Shown here piece by piece: positions 46,061 through 55,363 of a stretch of 64,000 nt of DNA. The stretch is from Neptunicella plasticusilytica (GTDB taxonomy: Bacteria; Pseudomonadota; Gammaproteobacteria; Enterobacterales; Alteromonadaceae): positions 4,216,001 to 4,280,000 of the forward strand of contig NZ_CP150481.1 in assembly GCF_047922965.1 (NCBI RefSeq). The letters run 5' to 3'. The translations under genes were made by a program, and so were the position numbers. Numbering within the stretch: position 1 is the first letter of the stretch; each line of letters opens with the position of its first letter. The notes below the pieces were generated by a model. The model did not search any database, was not told the origin of the DNA, and was given only the letters and a program-made list of their open reading frames with translations.

Positions 46061-46111
46061 GATGCGTTATTCAAGACACTACTATAAGTTAAACTTTACA
46101 AAAACACCGTT

Positions 46112-46879
46112 ATGAATAAACCTGTCGATTTTACTGAATTGAGCTGCAGCCAATGCACCAAAGGTGCAGGTCTGGATTTTGATTTTTCGATGGCTTTTCA
46201 ACCTATTGTCGACACGTCGAACAAATCGGTTTTTGCCTATGAAGCGTTAGTTAGAGGGCCAAAGGGAGAATCTGCCTTTTCAATCCTCAGCCAAGTAAAT
46301 GAAGTCAATCGCTATCGTTTCGATCAGAGTTGCCGTGTCAAGGCGATTCAACTAGCCTCCAAGTTAGGTATCGAGTGCTTTGTCAGTATCAACTTTTTGC
46401 CCAATGCGGTTTATAAACCGGAGCTATGCATCCGCACCACTTTGCAGGCAGCGAAAGAATACCGGTTTCCTGTCGAGCGTATTTTGTTTGAATTGATTGA
46501 AGACGAACAGGTGAGCGACATTCCTCATCTAAAAAACATTATATTGAGCTACCAACAGATGGGCTTTAAAACTGCGCTAGACGATTTCGGTGCTGGCCAT
46601 TCCGGTTTAAATTTACTGGCCAACTTTCAACCTGACTTGTTAAAACTGGATATGGAATTGATTCGTAGTATTGATAGCGATTCGGTTAAACAAGCCATCG
46701 TAAAACGGACCATCCAACTGTGCAAAGATTTGAATATCAAAATTTTGGCAGAAGGTGTGGAAACCCAAGCCGAATTTGACTATTTGCAGCATACCGGGAT
46801 CGATTTATATCAAGGTTACTATATCGCTAAACCGGAATTTGAAGGGTTACCCCATATTAACCCGACTATTTTCGGCTAA
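46112..46879 (+). CDS. Stand-alone EAL domain phosphodiesterase
   Basis: A 255-residue cytosolic protein that is nearly all EAL domain. YEALVRG, SINFLP, FELIEDE, LDDFGAGHSGLNLL, KLDMELIR, LAEGVET and YQGYYIAKP are intact, so c-di-GMP hydrolysis is predicted. A short N-terminal CSQCTKGAG segment has two close cysteines that could bind a metal or react to redox state (inference). It lies 52 bases after emrB and may be read through from it. Confidence 0.92.
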   Translation: MNKPVDFTELSCSQCTKGAGLDFDFSMAFQPIVDTSNKSVFAYEALVRGPKGESAFSILSQVNEVNRYRFDQSCRVKAIQLASKLGIECFVSINFLPNAVYKPELCIRTTLQAAKEYRFPVERILFELIEDEQVSDIPHLKNIILSYQQMGFKTALDDFGAGHSGLNLLANFQPDLLKLDMELIRSIDSDSVKQAIVKRTIQLCKDLNIKILAEGVETQAEFDYLQHTGIDLYQGYYIAKPEFEGLPHINPTIFG

Positions 46880-46959
46880 TATTCTGCAGGCTTGATTTTA
46901 ACTGTCCCGGGATTTTCTGGTAAGATTGGCTTTCCAATTTACCCCTCTGAGACTGATGA

Positions 46960-47895
46960 ATGACTAATCGTGTAATCCGCATCGCAACCCGCAAAAGTGC
47001 CTTGGCTTTGTGGCAAGCTGAGTACGTTAAGTCTGCCTTGCAACAGGCACATGCGAATTTGCAGGTAGAGCTGGTACCGATGACCACTAAAGGCGATCGT
47101 ATTCTGGATGCACCGTTGGCAAAGGTCGGTGGTAAAGGACTGTTTATAAAAGAACTGGAAGTGGCAATGCAACAGGGCAAAGCCGATATTGCCGTGCACT
47201 CTATGAAAGACGTTCCGGTCGAATTCCCGCACGGTTTTAGTATTCATGCCATCTGTGAACGTGAAGATCCCCGCGATGCCTTTGTATCCAATACTTGTGA
47301 ATCAATCTCTGCACTGCCACAAAATGCAGTAGTAGGAACGTCCAGTTTACGTCGTCAATGCCAATTACGTCACCACCGCCCCGATCTGATCATTAAAGAC
47401 TTACGCGGTAATGTTAATACCCGGCTGGCCAAACTAGACGCCGGAGAATATGACGCAATTATTCTGGCATCGGCCGGTTTGCTACGCCTGGATATGGCAG
47501 AGCGGATCCGCAGTTATATCGAACCACAGGAATCATTACCTGCTGTGGGACAAGGAGCCGTAGGGATTGAATGTCGTGATGAAGATGCTGAACTCATTGC
47601 CCTGTTGCAACCCTTGCATCATCAGCCAACCGCTGTTTGTGTTAAGGCCGAGCGGGCATTAAATAAAACATTACAAGGCGGCTGTCAGGTACCGATTGGC
47701 AGCTATGCCGAACTGGATGACGAGAAGCTGTTTTTAAGAGGGTTAGTCGGCGCGGTTGATGGTAGCAAAATCCTTTATGCCCATTTAAACGGCCACAGCC
47801 GGGATGCTGAAGAGATGGGTATTCAGGTGGCGCACGCATTACTGGAACAAGGCGCAGACCATTTATTGCAACAAGCTTATCAGGATGAGTTATGA
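46960..47895 (+). CDS. hemC: Hydroxymethylbilane synthase
   Basis: A 311-residue enzyme joining four porphobilinogen units for haem synthesis. RIATRKSALALWQAEYV, SMKDVP, GTSSLRRQCQLRHHRPD, and the cofactor-binding Cys (about 242) in LQGGCQVPIG are hallmarks. The frame ends in ATGA, the four-base overlap with the next start. It heads the hemC-hemDX-hemY operon. Confidence 0.96.
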   Translation: MTNRVIRIATRKSALALWQAEYVKSALQQAHANLQVELVPMTTKGDRILDAPLAKVGGKGLFIKELEVAMQQGKADIAVHSMKDVPVEFPHGFSIHAICEREDPRDAFVSNTCESISALPQNAVVGTSSLRRQCQLRHHRPDLIIKDLRGNVNTRLAKLDAGEYDAIILASAGLLRLDMAERIRSYIEPQESLPAVGQGAVGIECRDEDAELIALLQPLHHQPTAVCVKAERALNKTLQGGCQVPIGSYAELDDEKLFLRGLVGAVDGSKILYAHLNGHSRDAEEMGIQVAHALLEQGADHLLQQAYQDEL

Positions 47896-49898
47896 GTGAG
47901 TTTCTGCTGTTCAGGCCCCAACCCAAGTGTGAACTGAGTTGCCAGAAAATGCGCGACGCAGGTCTAACTGTACACGGGTTACCGTTGCAGGCAATTTCTG
48001 CTGATGAAAATGAAATTAAACGTTTCACTGAGCAATTCACGGCATTACCCGCCAAATCTTGTGTGGTCTTCACTAGCACCTATGCTGCGGAATTTGCCGT
48101 TAAGGCGATGAACAACACAGCATGGCCAGCACAGTATAGCTATTTTGCTGTGGGTAAAAGTACCGCCAGTATTTTGCAGCAAGCCGGTATTAACGTTCGC
48201 CTGCCCAAACGATTCGATTCTGAAGGGCTGCTGGAAATGGCCGAACTTATCGATGTGGCTAACAAAACCGTTGTTATTGTTAAAGGCCATCACGGCAGAA
48301 TGGAACTGGATAAAGAGTTGACTGAGCGCAAGGCCGAGGTGCAAGTCTACAATCTCTATCAGCGCACATCCATGGAACTGGAAAAGGCAAGGCAGACTTG
48401 GCAAAAACCGGCAATACAATGCATTATTGCCACCAGCGGTGAGCAGGTCGAACTGGCGTTTGAACAATTTGACTCTGAATGGTTGTGCTCGCTAACCTGG
48501 ATTACCGTGAGCCAGCGTATTGTAGATATACTAGCCGGTAAGGATGTCAGCAAGGTAATACTCAGCACTGACGCCACCGATGACGCATTAATTACAAGTG
48601 CAAAGCAATTTTTGGAGCAGCAAGCTATGACAGAGTCGCAAGGGCGGGACAAGCTCAACAAGCTCGAAAAAGAGATCAAGCAGGAACAACAATCCGCAGT
48701 AAAACAGACAGTAGCCAAATCTGCTCCAACCGCTGATTCTGTTTCTGCGAACAAAGCCGCTGCCACCCCCCCTGAAAGAAAACAGATTAGTGCCACGGGT
48801 GGCTGGTTTAAACTGCTGACACTGGTTAATTTTTTAATTTTGCTGGCCATGGCCGCCGGTGCATACTGGTTTTGGCAACAATGGACCGCCAATCAACAGA
48901 TTCAGCAACAGCAACTAGACAGCCAACTTCAAACTCAACAACACCGATTAAGCTCCCAACAGCAGGCGCTCACCGAATCATTACAGGATTTTCAGAAACG
49001 TCTTGAGAATGCCCAGAATCAGGAAGTCGACCAGTTTGCCTCACAAGTGGATAGGCTGACGCAACAGGTCAAGACCAACCAGCAACATTTGCTGGACATG
49101 TCTGGCCGCCGCCCCAGCGACTGGTTAATTGCCGAAGCTGATTATCTGGTGCGCATGGCAGGCCGTAAACTGTGGCTCGAACATGATGTTGCGACAGCAG
49201 TGCTGATGCTGCAATCTGCCGATGCCCGACTGGCAGGTATGAATGATCCCAGTTTACTGCCGGTGCGGGAGAAAATAGCCGATGATATCCAAACCCTGAA
49301 CCTGATTAATCCGGTTTCATTACCGGAGTTGGCATTACAATTAACCGCCATGCTTAAACAGGTAAATAACTTGCCGCTGGCCATGATCCAGTTACCGGAA
49401 TCCGATACTGCGGAAAATAGCCAGTCATTATCTGATTCTGTGGGCGACTGGCAGACCAACCTGGCCAAAAGCTGGCATGCTCTGGTCGATGATTTTATTA
49501 CTGTGCGTCGTCGAATTGATAATGTGCAGCCGCTCCTAAACGAACAACAGCAATGGCTGGTAAGAGAACAACTCAAACATTATCTGCAACAAGTACAGTT
49601 AGCGGTATTACGTGAGCAAACCGAGCTTTTTGCGCCTTTACTGCAATTAGCCCAACAAAATATCCAGCAGTATTTTGAATTGAAAGATAACCGGGTTAGC
49701 CAGTTTAAGCAGCAATTGGAGCAGCTCGCCAACACCGATATTAGCCGCCATTATCCGCAACAATTGCAGTCGACTCGACCATTGCAGGACTTGTTGCAGC
49801 AGCGGGTTTCGCGGGTATATGACAATAGTGCCCAATCTCAGATTCAGCCAGTTCAGAAATCTTCCCCCGCCATCAATGATGAGGATCCAACCCTATGA
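47892..49898 (+). CDS. hemDX: Fused HemD (uroporphyrinogen-III synthase) and HemX membrane protein
   Basis: A 668-residue fusion. Residues 1-245 form HemD, which closes and rearranges hydroxymethylbilane to uroporphyrinogen III: VVFTSTYAAEFAV and IVKGHHGRMEL are typical. From residue 246 the protein is HemX: an Ala/Lys-rich cytosolic stretch, a membrane helix (about 306-327, LLTLVNFLILLAMAAG), a Gln-rich coiled coil (about 330-400) and a periplasmic domain with RRPSDWLIAEADYLVRMA. In E. coli hemD and hemX are separate. The junction keeps an ATG at 48627 with GGAG nine bases before it, so HemX may also be made alone. The stop overlaps hemY (ATGA). Confidence 0.92.
   Translation: MSEFLLFRPQPKCELSCQKMRDAGLTVHGLPLQAISADENEIKRFTEQFTALPAKSCVVFTSTYAAEFAVKAMNNTAWPAQYSYFAVGKSTASILQQAGINVRLPKRFDSEGLLEMAELIDVANKTVVIVKGHHGRMELDKELTERKAEVQVYNLYQRTSMELEKARQTWQKPAIQCIIATSGEQVELAFEQFDSEWLCSLTWITVSQRIVDILAGKDVSKVILSTDATDDALITSAKQFLEQQAMTESQGRDKLNKLEKEIKQEQQSAVKQTVAKSAPTADSVSANKAAATPPERKQISATGGWFKLLTLVNFLILLAMAAGAYWFWQQWTANQQIQQQQLDSQLQTQQHRLSSQQQALTESLQDFQKRLENAQNQEVDQFASQVDRLTQQVKTNQQHLLDMSGRRPSDWLIAEADYLVRMAGRKLWLEHDVATAVLMLQSADARLAGMNDPSLLPVREKIADDIQTLNLINPVSLPELALQLTAMLKQVNNLPLAMIQLPESDTAENSQSLSDSVGDWQTNLAKSWHALVDDFITVRRRIDNVQPLLNEQQQWLVREQLKHYLQQVQLAVLREQTELFAPLLQLAQQNIQQYFELKDNRVSQFKQQLEQLANTDISRHYPQQLQSTRPLQDLLQQRVSRVYDNSAQSQIQPVQKSSPAINDEDPTL
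48613..48629 (+). promoter_or_regulatory. Internal ribosome binding site and ATG at the HemD-HemX junction
   Basis: GGAG (48613-48616) and, after nine bases, ATG (48627-48629) are in frame with the fusion at residue 246, exactly where HemX begins (MTESQGRDK). It could give a second, HemX-only product. Confidence 0.45.
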
Positions 49899-51058
49899 TC
49901 CGCATGATACTGCTTTTATCTGCGCTGGTGATTGGCTTGATTGTCGGCCCTTATTTTATTGGCCAAAAAGGGTATGTACTGATTGCACTGGGTAACTGGA
50001 CAGTGGAGATGAGTGTTGTCAGTCTGGGCATTCTGGTGGTCACCTTTATTGTCATTTTCCTGTTGCTGGAATGGCTGATTAAGCGTTTATACCGAGGCTT
50101 TGGCGGTTCTTTCAGTTTCTTCAGCCGCTGGCGCAACAAGCGTAAAAACAGTGCTTATATCAAAGGTATGCTGGCTCTGGATGAAGGTCATTATGTTGAA
50201 GCACAGAAACAGTTCAGCAGAATCGATGCCGATAATTTGACTGGTGTAGATCTGCTGGCCGCCGCTCAGGCGGCAACCAAATTAAATCAAACCCATAAAG
50301 CCAAACAATTATGGCAACAGGCTGCACTGGATCCTGTTACTGAACTGGCAGCCAAACTCCATCTGATCAGAAACTGTTTGAGTAATGACAAAGATAAGGA
50401 AGCACTGACTCTGCTAGAAGAGCTTGATGACAAGCATCTCCAACATCCTGCAGTGGCGCAATGCTGGATTGAGCTATTAGCCAAACAGGGACGCTGGCAA
50501 GAACTGAAAACCCAATTAAAAGGCTGGAAAAAAATCCTTAGTCTGGAAAGCTACGCCTACTGGATGCAGCAATCTTCCAAGGGTATTTTTGCCGAGGTGG
50601 CCAGCAAGCAGGGTGCTATCCAGCTGAAAAAAACCTGGCAGGAGTTGCCCCGTTCAGATCGCAAAGATCCAGCCCAACAAGCTGCTTATATCAAGCAGTT
50701 AATTGGTCAGGATATGCATAATGACGCCGCCAACGCGTTAGTCGATTTTCAGCCGCAACCCGACCCTCTGCTCGTTCCATTGTTTAAATTGTTACGTATC
50801 AACAACCCAACCACGGTGATTAAAAAACTGGAGAGCTGGCTAAAATACGATGAGTTTAATTTGGAACTGCTAAGCGCGTTGGGTCATGTCGCTTTCCATG
50901 CCAAACAATATCAATTAGCCGAAAAAGTGCTGGTTAAACGAATAGGTTTGGCTAAAGACAACGCCGATTTATTGCTATTGGCGCAAATTAAAGAAGTACT
51001 TGGGCAACAGACCGAGGCACTGGCGTTGTACAAAAAAAGTACCCAAATACAGTTGTGA
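49895..51058 (+). CDS. hemY: HemY haem-synthesis-associated membrane protein
   Basis: A 387-residue inner-membrane protein. Two N-terminal helices (about 1-65) precede a basic cytosolic segment (RWRNKRKNSAYIKG) and TPR-like repeats (about 85-385) such as GHYVEAQKQFSRI and KQYQLAEKVL. It ends the hem operon with a four-base overlap with the hemX part. Gammaproteobacterial HemY may organise the haem enzymes; its exact role is unsettled and it is not the protoporphyrinogen oxidase of the same name. Confidence 0.93.
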   Translation: MIRMILLLSALVIGLIVGPYFIGQKGYVLIALGNWTVEMSVVSLGILVVTFIVIFLLLEWLIKRLYRGFGGSFSFFSRWRNKRKNSAYIKGMLALDEGHYVEAQKQFSRIDADNLTGVDLLAAAQAATKLNQTHKAKQLWQQAALDPVTELAAKLHLIRNCLSNDKDKEALTLLEELDDKHLQHPAVAQCWIELLAKQGRWQELKTQLKGWKKILSLESYAYWMQQSSKGIFAEVASKQGAIQLKKTWQELPRSDRKDPAQQAAYIKQLIGQDMHNDAANALVDFQPQPDPLLVPLFKLLRINNPTTVIKKLESWLKYDEFNLELLSALGHVAFHAKQYQLAEKVLVKRIGLAKDNADLLLLAQIKEVLGQQTEALALYKKSTQIQL

Positions 51059-51188
51059 TATACTAGAAGCTGTTTATCTTTCCAGCTAGTTATAACTGAT
51101 ACAAGGATCGAATTGATTTTTGAGCCAGTTTAAGTAACTTTTACTATCTGGAAAACTCTTCTTTTCATCAATAAAATCGGGATTTTAT

Positions 51189-52439
51189 ATGACATTCTCT
51201 ATGGCAGATATGGCGCGTAAAGCGCAAATCGCCTCAAGACAACTTGCCAGACTCTCCTCAACTCAAAAAATTACCGTATTGGAACGCATTGCGGATCTAC
51301 TGGTACAGCAAACCGACAACATCCTCAAGGCTAACCAGCAGGATATTCAGGCCGCAGAACAAGCGGGCCTGGCCGCTGCGATGTTAGACAGATTGCGCCT
51401 GTCACCCAAAGCCATTAAAGATATCGCCAATGCCGTGCGCGAAATTGCCGGTCAGCAGGATCCTGTGGGTGCAATCACTTCCATCCAGCGTCGCCCGAGC
51501 GGCATCGAAGTGGGTAAAATGCGTATCCCCCTGGGCGTTATTGCGATGATTTACGAATCACGTCCGAATGTCACTATTGATGCAGCCGCGCTGTGCCTAA
51601 AAGCCGGTAATGCCGTTATTTTACGCGGAGGCAAAGAGGCACTGCATTCTAATTTGGCATTAGCCAAATGTATTGAAACAGCATTGCAAGAAAACGGGCT
51701 GGATAGCGCAGCTGTAGTTGTCGTGCCGGATCCGGACAGGGCGATTATGAATGAGCTGATGACCCTCAACCAATATGTCGATTTGATTATTCCTCGCGGT
51801 GGTGAAGGCCTGATCCGTTTTGTATCGGAAAATAGCCGGGTACCGGTTATTCAGCACTTTAAAGGCGTGTGCCACTTTTATGTGGATGATGCAGCGGATT
51901 TGAACAAAGCACTGAGCCTGCTGGATAACGGCAAAGTACAGCGCGTTAGTGCCTGTAACTCGTTAGAAACCTTATTGGTGCATAAAGATATCGCCGAGCA
52001 ATTCTTACCGATGGCAGCCAAAATGTTCAAACAGAATCAGGTAAAAGTGCATGCCTGTGAACAGAGCTTAAGTTATTTTGAGGGTGCAGAACCGGCCACC
52101 GAAGCAGATTGGGATGCCGAATATCTGGCCCTCGAGATCGCGGTACGGATAATCGATGACTTTGATGCCGCCATTGCGCATATTGACCAGTACAGTTCGG
52201 GCCATACCGAAGTCATCGCCACTCAGGACTATTCGCGAGCACAGAAGTTTATCCGAAGCATTAACTCGGCAGTCGTCATGGCTAACGCATCGTCACGTTT
52301 TTCCGATGGTGGTGAGCTGGGATTAGGAGCCGAAATCGGTATTTCGACCAGTAAACTGCATGCCTACGGCCCAATGGGGGTAGAATCCCTGACCACCGAG
52401 AAATTTATTGTGTTGGGAGATGGTGAAATCCGTCACTAA
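51189..52439 (+). CDS. proA: Gamma-glutamyl phosphate reductase
   Basis: A 416-residue NADPH-dependent reductase turning gamma-glutamyl phosphate into glutamate semialdehyde for proline. The nucleophilic Cys lies in VSACNSLETLL. IPLGVIAMIYESRPNVTIDAA and GEGLIRFVSENS are family blocks. No proB is adjacent, unlike the usual proBA pair, so glutamate kinase must be encoded elsewhere. A strong terminator follows at 52475. Confidence 0.96.
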   Translation: MTFSMADMARKAQIASRQLARLSSTQKITVLERIADLLVQQTDNILKANQQDIQAAEQAGLAAAMLDRLRLSPKAIKDIANAVREIAGQQDPVGAITSIQRRPSGIEVGKMRIPLGVIAMIYESRPNVTIDAAALCLKAGNAVILRGGKEALHSNLALAKCIETALQENGLDSAAVVVVPDPDRAIMNELMTLNQYVDLIIPRGGEGLIRFVSENSRVPVIQHFKGVCHFYVDDAADLNKALSLLDNGKVQRVSACNSLETLLVHKDIAEQFLPMAAKMFKQNQVKVHACEQSLSYFEGAEPATEADWDAEYLALEIAVRIIDDFDAAIAHIDQYSSGHTEVIATQDYSRAQKFIRSINSAVVMANASSRFSDGGELGLGAEIGISTSKLHAYGPMGVESLTTEKFIVLGDGEIRH

Positions 52440-52474
52440 TATTTTCTTCTAATTTAGGCACTTACCGTTAGAAT

Positions 52475-52504
52475 AAGCACCTTGTTATCGCAAGGTGCTT
52501 TTTT
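52475..52504 (+). terminator. proA intrinsic terminator overlapping the next gene's ribosome binding site
   Basis: AAGCACCTTG (52475-52484), loop TTATCG, CAAGGTGCTT (52491-52500) and a run of six T to 52504. The 3' arm contains AAGGTG, the only Shine-Dalgarno candidate for ATG 52506. Confidence 0.85.
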
Positions 52505-52505
52505 C

Positions 52506-53402
52506 ATGCCCAATCTTGGTTTATTTACTGTCTGTGTGCTGATTTGGGGTTCTACCTGGATTGCCATTACCTATCAGTTAGGTCATGTCGCGCCGATATT
52601 ATCTGTTGCGTACCGTTTTACCATTGCGGCAATTATTCTGGGCGTATTCTGTAAAATCAGGGGACTTTCGCTAACGTTACCGGCAGCCATTCATTTGCGC
52701 ATGCTGGCCGTTGGCTTGTGCCTGTATACCCTTGACTACACATTGCTGTATCACAGTGAGCACTATATTATCAGTGCACTGGTAGCAGTAATGAGTTCCA
52801 GCATTATCTATATCAATGTGGTGTTACGCCGGTTATTACTGAAAAAGGCTATCCGCGCCGAAGTGGTATGGGGAGCTACCTTAGGTTTGTTCGGCGTCAT
52901 TCTGATCTTCTTGCCTGAATTTGGACAACTGGGCACCAATACCATGTTATGGGTCGGGATCAGTTTTGCGGCAGCCTCCTTCTTTTTTGCTGCCATGGGG
53001 AATGTGATATCAGAACAAATACTGGATCGCGGCACACCGGTGGTGCAGATGAATTTCTGGGCAATGAGCTATGGGTTAATTTTCACCTACGGCTATGCAC
53101 TGCTAACGGATATCCCGTTCCAGTTGCCCGACAATAGGGAATATTGGCTGGCACTGGTTTACCTGGCCTTATTCGGTTCGGTATTTGCCTTTGGTGCCTA
53201 TATGCGGCTGGTTCAGCGGATTGGCTCGGACAAAGCCGCCTATGTAGTATTGATGTACCCGTTAGTATCTCTGCTTATTTCCACCTTGTTTGAAGGATTC
53301 GAGTGGCATTGGCCAGCGCTGATGGGGGTAGTTTTTATTCTGGTTGGTAACGCTATCGCGATGGGCAAATTAAAACGCCAACCACCTCAACCGGTTATTT
53401 AA
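52506..53402 (+). CDS. EamA/DMT family transporter
   Basis: A 298-residue, ten-helix inner-membrane protein with two EamA repeats. LGLFTVCVLIWGSTW opens the first repeat and YVVLMYPLVSLLISTLFEGF lies in the second. Members export metabolites or amino acids; the substrate is unknown. ATG 52506 is chosen because the first helix starts at once; the earlier in-frame TTG at 52482 lies in the terminator loop. The start stands two bases beyond the proA terminator's T-run. Confidence 0.88.
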   Translation: MPNLGLFTVCVLIWGSTWIAITYQLGHVAPILSVAYRFTIAAIILGVFCKIRGLSLTLPAAIHLRMLAVGLCLYTLDYTLLYHSEHYIISALVAVMSSSIIYINVVLRRLLLKKAIRAEVVWGATLGLFGVILIFLPEFGQLGTNTMLWVGISFAAASFFFAAMGNVISEQILDRGTPVVQMNFWAMSYGLIFTYGYALLTDIPFQLPDNREYWLALVYLALFGSVFAFGAYMRLVQRIGSDKAAYVVLMYPLVSLLISTLFEGFEWHWPALMGVVFILVGNAIAMGKLKRQPPQPVI

Positions 53403-53482
53403 TTCAGCGCTGGATCTCTTGTGCTCGGCGATAATTTTTGTTGTAGTGGTGAGCCTTTAAGGCAAACGGACGGCATATCACC

Positions 53483-54553
53483 ATGCTTTTGCTGACATTA
53501 TATGTCTTTATCGCGCTGTTTTTTTCCTTCCTGTGTTCGGTATCAGAGGCGGTTATTCTAAGCGTGTCCAGTTCCTATATTTCAGTACTGGAAAAGAAAC
53601 AGCGTCCAAGTGGCCAATTATTACGCCAGCAAACCAATAATATAAACCGGCCACTCGCTGCCATCCTGACGCTCAATACTATTGCTCATACCATGGGTGC
53701 AGCCGGAGCCGGAGCCCAAGCTGCAGTGGTTTTCGGTAATGCTTATCTGGGCGTCGCATCGGCAATATTAACTTTACTGATCCTGATTTTTTCTGAAGTC
53801 ATCCCCAAAACCATCGGTGCCAGTCACTGGCGAAAACTGGCCCCATTTACCGCTTATTTTCTGAAGTATCTATGCTGGCTGCTTTATCCTTTTGTCAGTT
53901 TACTGGAGAAAATGACACGAACCTTTACCGACGAGAACGCCCTGCGAGGATTAAATCGCGCAGAACTCAAGGCAATGGCAGAATTGTCCCATCAGGAAGG
54001 TCAACTGGCGCTACTTGAAGTCAACATCGTGCAAAACCTGCTGGATTTGCAGGCTACCAAAGTCAAAGACGCCATGACCCCACGCACAGTAATATTTTCT
54101 ATCCCGCAAGATATGACGGTTGAAACCTTCTATCACAAGCATGCCAAAATCAGTTTCTCACGTATTCCGGTATATGAAGGAGGTGATTCCGAGTTGATTA
54201 GCGGCTTTGTGCTTAAATCTGATCTTTTACTCGCTCAGGCACGTGGTAATTCAGACAAACTGGTTAGCGAGTATGCCAAGCAGATGGTAACAGTGGTCAG
54301 TACAGTCCCGCTTGCCAGAATATTTGAACATTTTTTACCCGGCAGAAACCACATGATTCTGGTAATGGATGAGTACGGCGGTCTGGAGGGTATTCTTACC
54401 ATGGAAGATTTACTCGAAACTTTGCTGGGTTTTGAAATAATCGATGAGAAAGATAAAACCGTTAATATGAAAAAACTGGCGCAAAGCAAATGGAAAAACC
54501 GTTTAAGCAAAGTCAGCAAAAGCCGACGACAAGATAAGCAAAAAGTAGACTAA
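53483..54553 (+). CDS. DUF21/CNNM and CBS-pair membrane protein (CorC/HlyC family)
   Basis: A 356-residue protein with an N-terminal DUF21/CNNM membrane domain (about 1-170, four helices, with VSEAVILSVSSSYISVLE and FSEVIPKTIGASH) and a CBS pair (about 190-315, with VKDAMTPRTVIFS and MDEYGGLEGILTMEDLLETLLG). These proteins affect magnesium or cobalt handling. The C-terminal CorC_HlyC domain found in many relatives is absent; the protein ends in a basic tail. It stands alone. Confidence 0.9.
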   Translation: MLLLTLYVFIALFFSFLCSVSEAVILSVSSSYISVLEKKQRPSGQLLRQQTNNINRPLAAILTLNTIAHTMGAAGAGAQAAVVFGNAYLGVASAILTLLILIFSEVIPKTIGASHWRKLAPFTAYFLKYLCWLLYPFVSLLEKMTRTFTDENALRGLNRAELKAMAELSHQEGQLALLEVNIVQNLLDLQATKVKDAMTPRTVIFSIPQDMTVETFYHKHAKISFSRIPVYEGGDSELISGFVLKSDLLLAQARGNSDKLVSEYAKQMVTVVSTVPLARIFEHFLPGRNHMILVMDEYGGLEGILTMEDLLETLLGFEIIDEKDKTVNMKKLAQSKWKNRLSKVSKSRRQDKQKVD

Positions 54554-54614
54554 AACTAATGGCAGATAAAGCGCGTCCTTGCCCGTTGCTGCGTTACTTC
54601 GCGGAGGATTAAAC

Positions 54615-54652
54615 CAAAGGCGCATGCTGTATTGCTACAGCAAACGCCTTTG
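54615..54652. repeat. Nested palindrome, possible REP-like element
   Basis: CAAAGGCG (54615-54622) pairs with CGCCTTTG (54645-54652); inside, TGCTGTA pairs with TACAGCA around a TTGC loop. Flanks are GC-rich (GCGCGTCC before, GCAGCGCGC after), spanning about 54555-54690. The gap of about 290 bases between the CNNM and ABM genes otherwise shows nothing. No T-run follows. Confidence 0.5.
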
Positions 54653-54846
54653 ACCGGGGATTGAGCAGCGCGCTCTGGTCACTTTGTTTGTTATTATTAT
54701 GGATGACCTTCCCGTTGCTTTAGATATAGCAGGTATCAAGCCAACATTTAAATTCAATAAAAACAATATGTTACTTAACTTCAATGTTATCTACCAAAAG
54801 TTCATGCACAAAAAAGGGCAGAAATTGCACCATCTTAGTGAAAGGG

Positions 54847-55167
54847 CTATAAACGCGTAAACTGATAGTCACGTTCCACTTTGGCAATTCTGAGTTTAAA
54901 CGCACTATACCATTGCTCTTTACCCTGTTTTTGCGCCTGCAAATGTTCAGCATTGGCTTTCCAGCGCTGAATAGAGGCTAGATCTTGCCAATAGGAAACG
55001 GTAATCCCCAGCTGCGCAGAAGCAGATTCTGCTCCCAGAAAACCCGGCTGTTGGTGCGCCAATTGCCACATCCTGTCGGCCATTTCGGCATACCCCTGCT
55101 GTTCCGGACTTTTCACTGAGGTGAAAATGACAGCGTAATAAGGGGGCTTGGGGGTATCAGCATACAT
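54847..55167 (-). CDS. ABM-domain protein (antibiotic biosynthesis monooxygenase-like)
   Basis: A 106-residue dimeric alpha+beta barrel protein. YYAVIFTSVKSPEQQGYAEMADRM, the PGFLGAESASAQLGITVSYWQDLASIQRWK core and the HLQAQKQGKEQWY helix match the ABM superfamily (haem-degrading or quinol-oxidising in some cases). No active site can be read. AGGAG precedes ATG 55167. It stands alone. Confidence 0.87.
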   Translation of the reverse strand: MYADTPKPPYYAVIFTSVKSPEQQGYAEMADRMWQLAHQQPGFLGAESASAQLGITVSYWQDLASIQRWKANAEHLQAQKQGKEQWYSAFKLRIAKVERDYQFTRL

Positions 55168-55363
55168 AGGGTTGCTCCTATTCTACAATTCCGCTTTCCG
55201 GGAACCTTACCCGCTATATAACCAACATAAAAACCTGTAAAAGGTTTGGCCAGAAACAGGGGCACAACGTATAGGCTAGACGAGAACCTGCTATCGATAA
55301 AGTGACATCTCTAAATGATTTGCTGAGCAGTCTACTTCCCGTTATTTAATACTTCGCAAAAAA

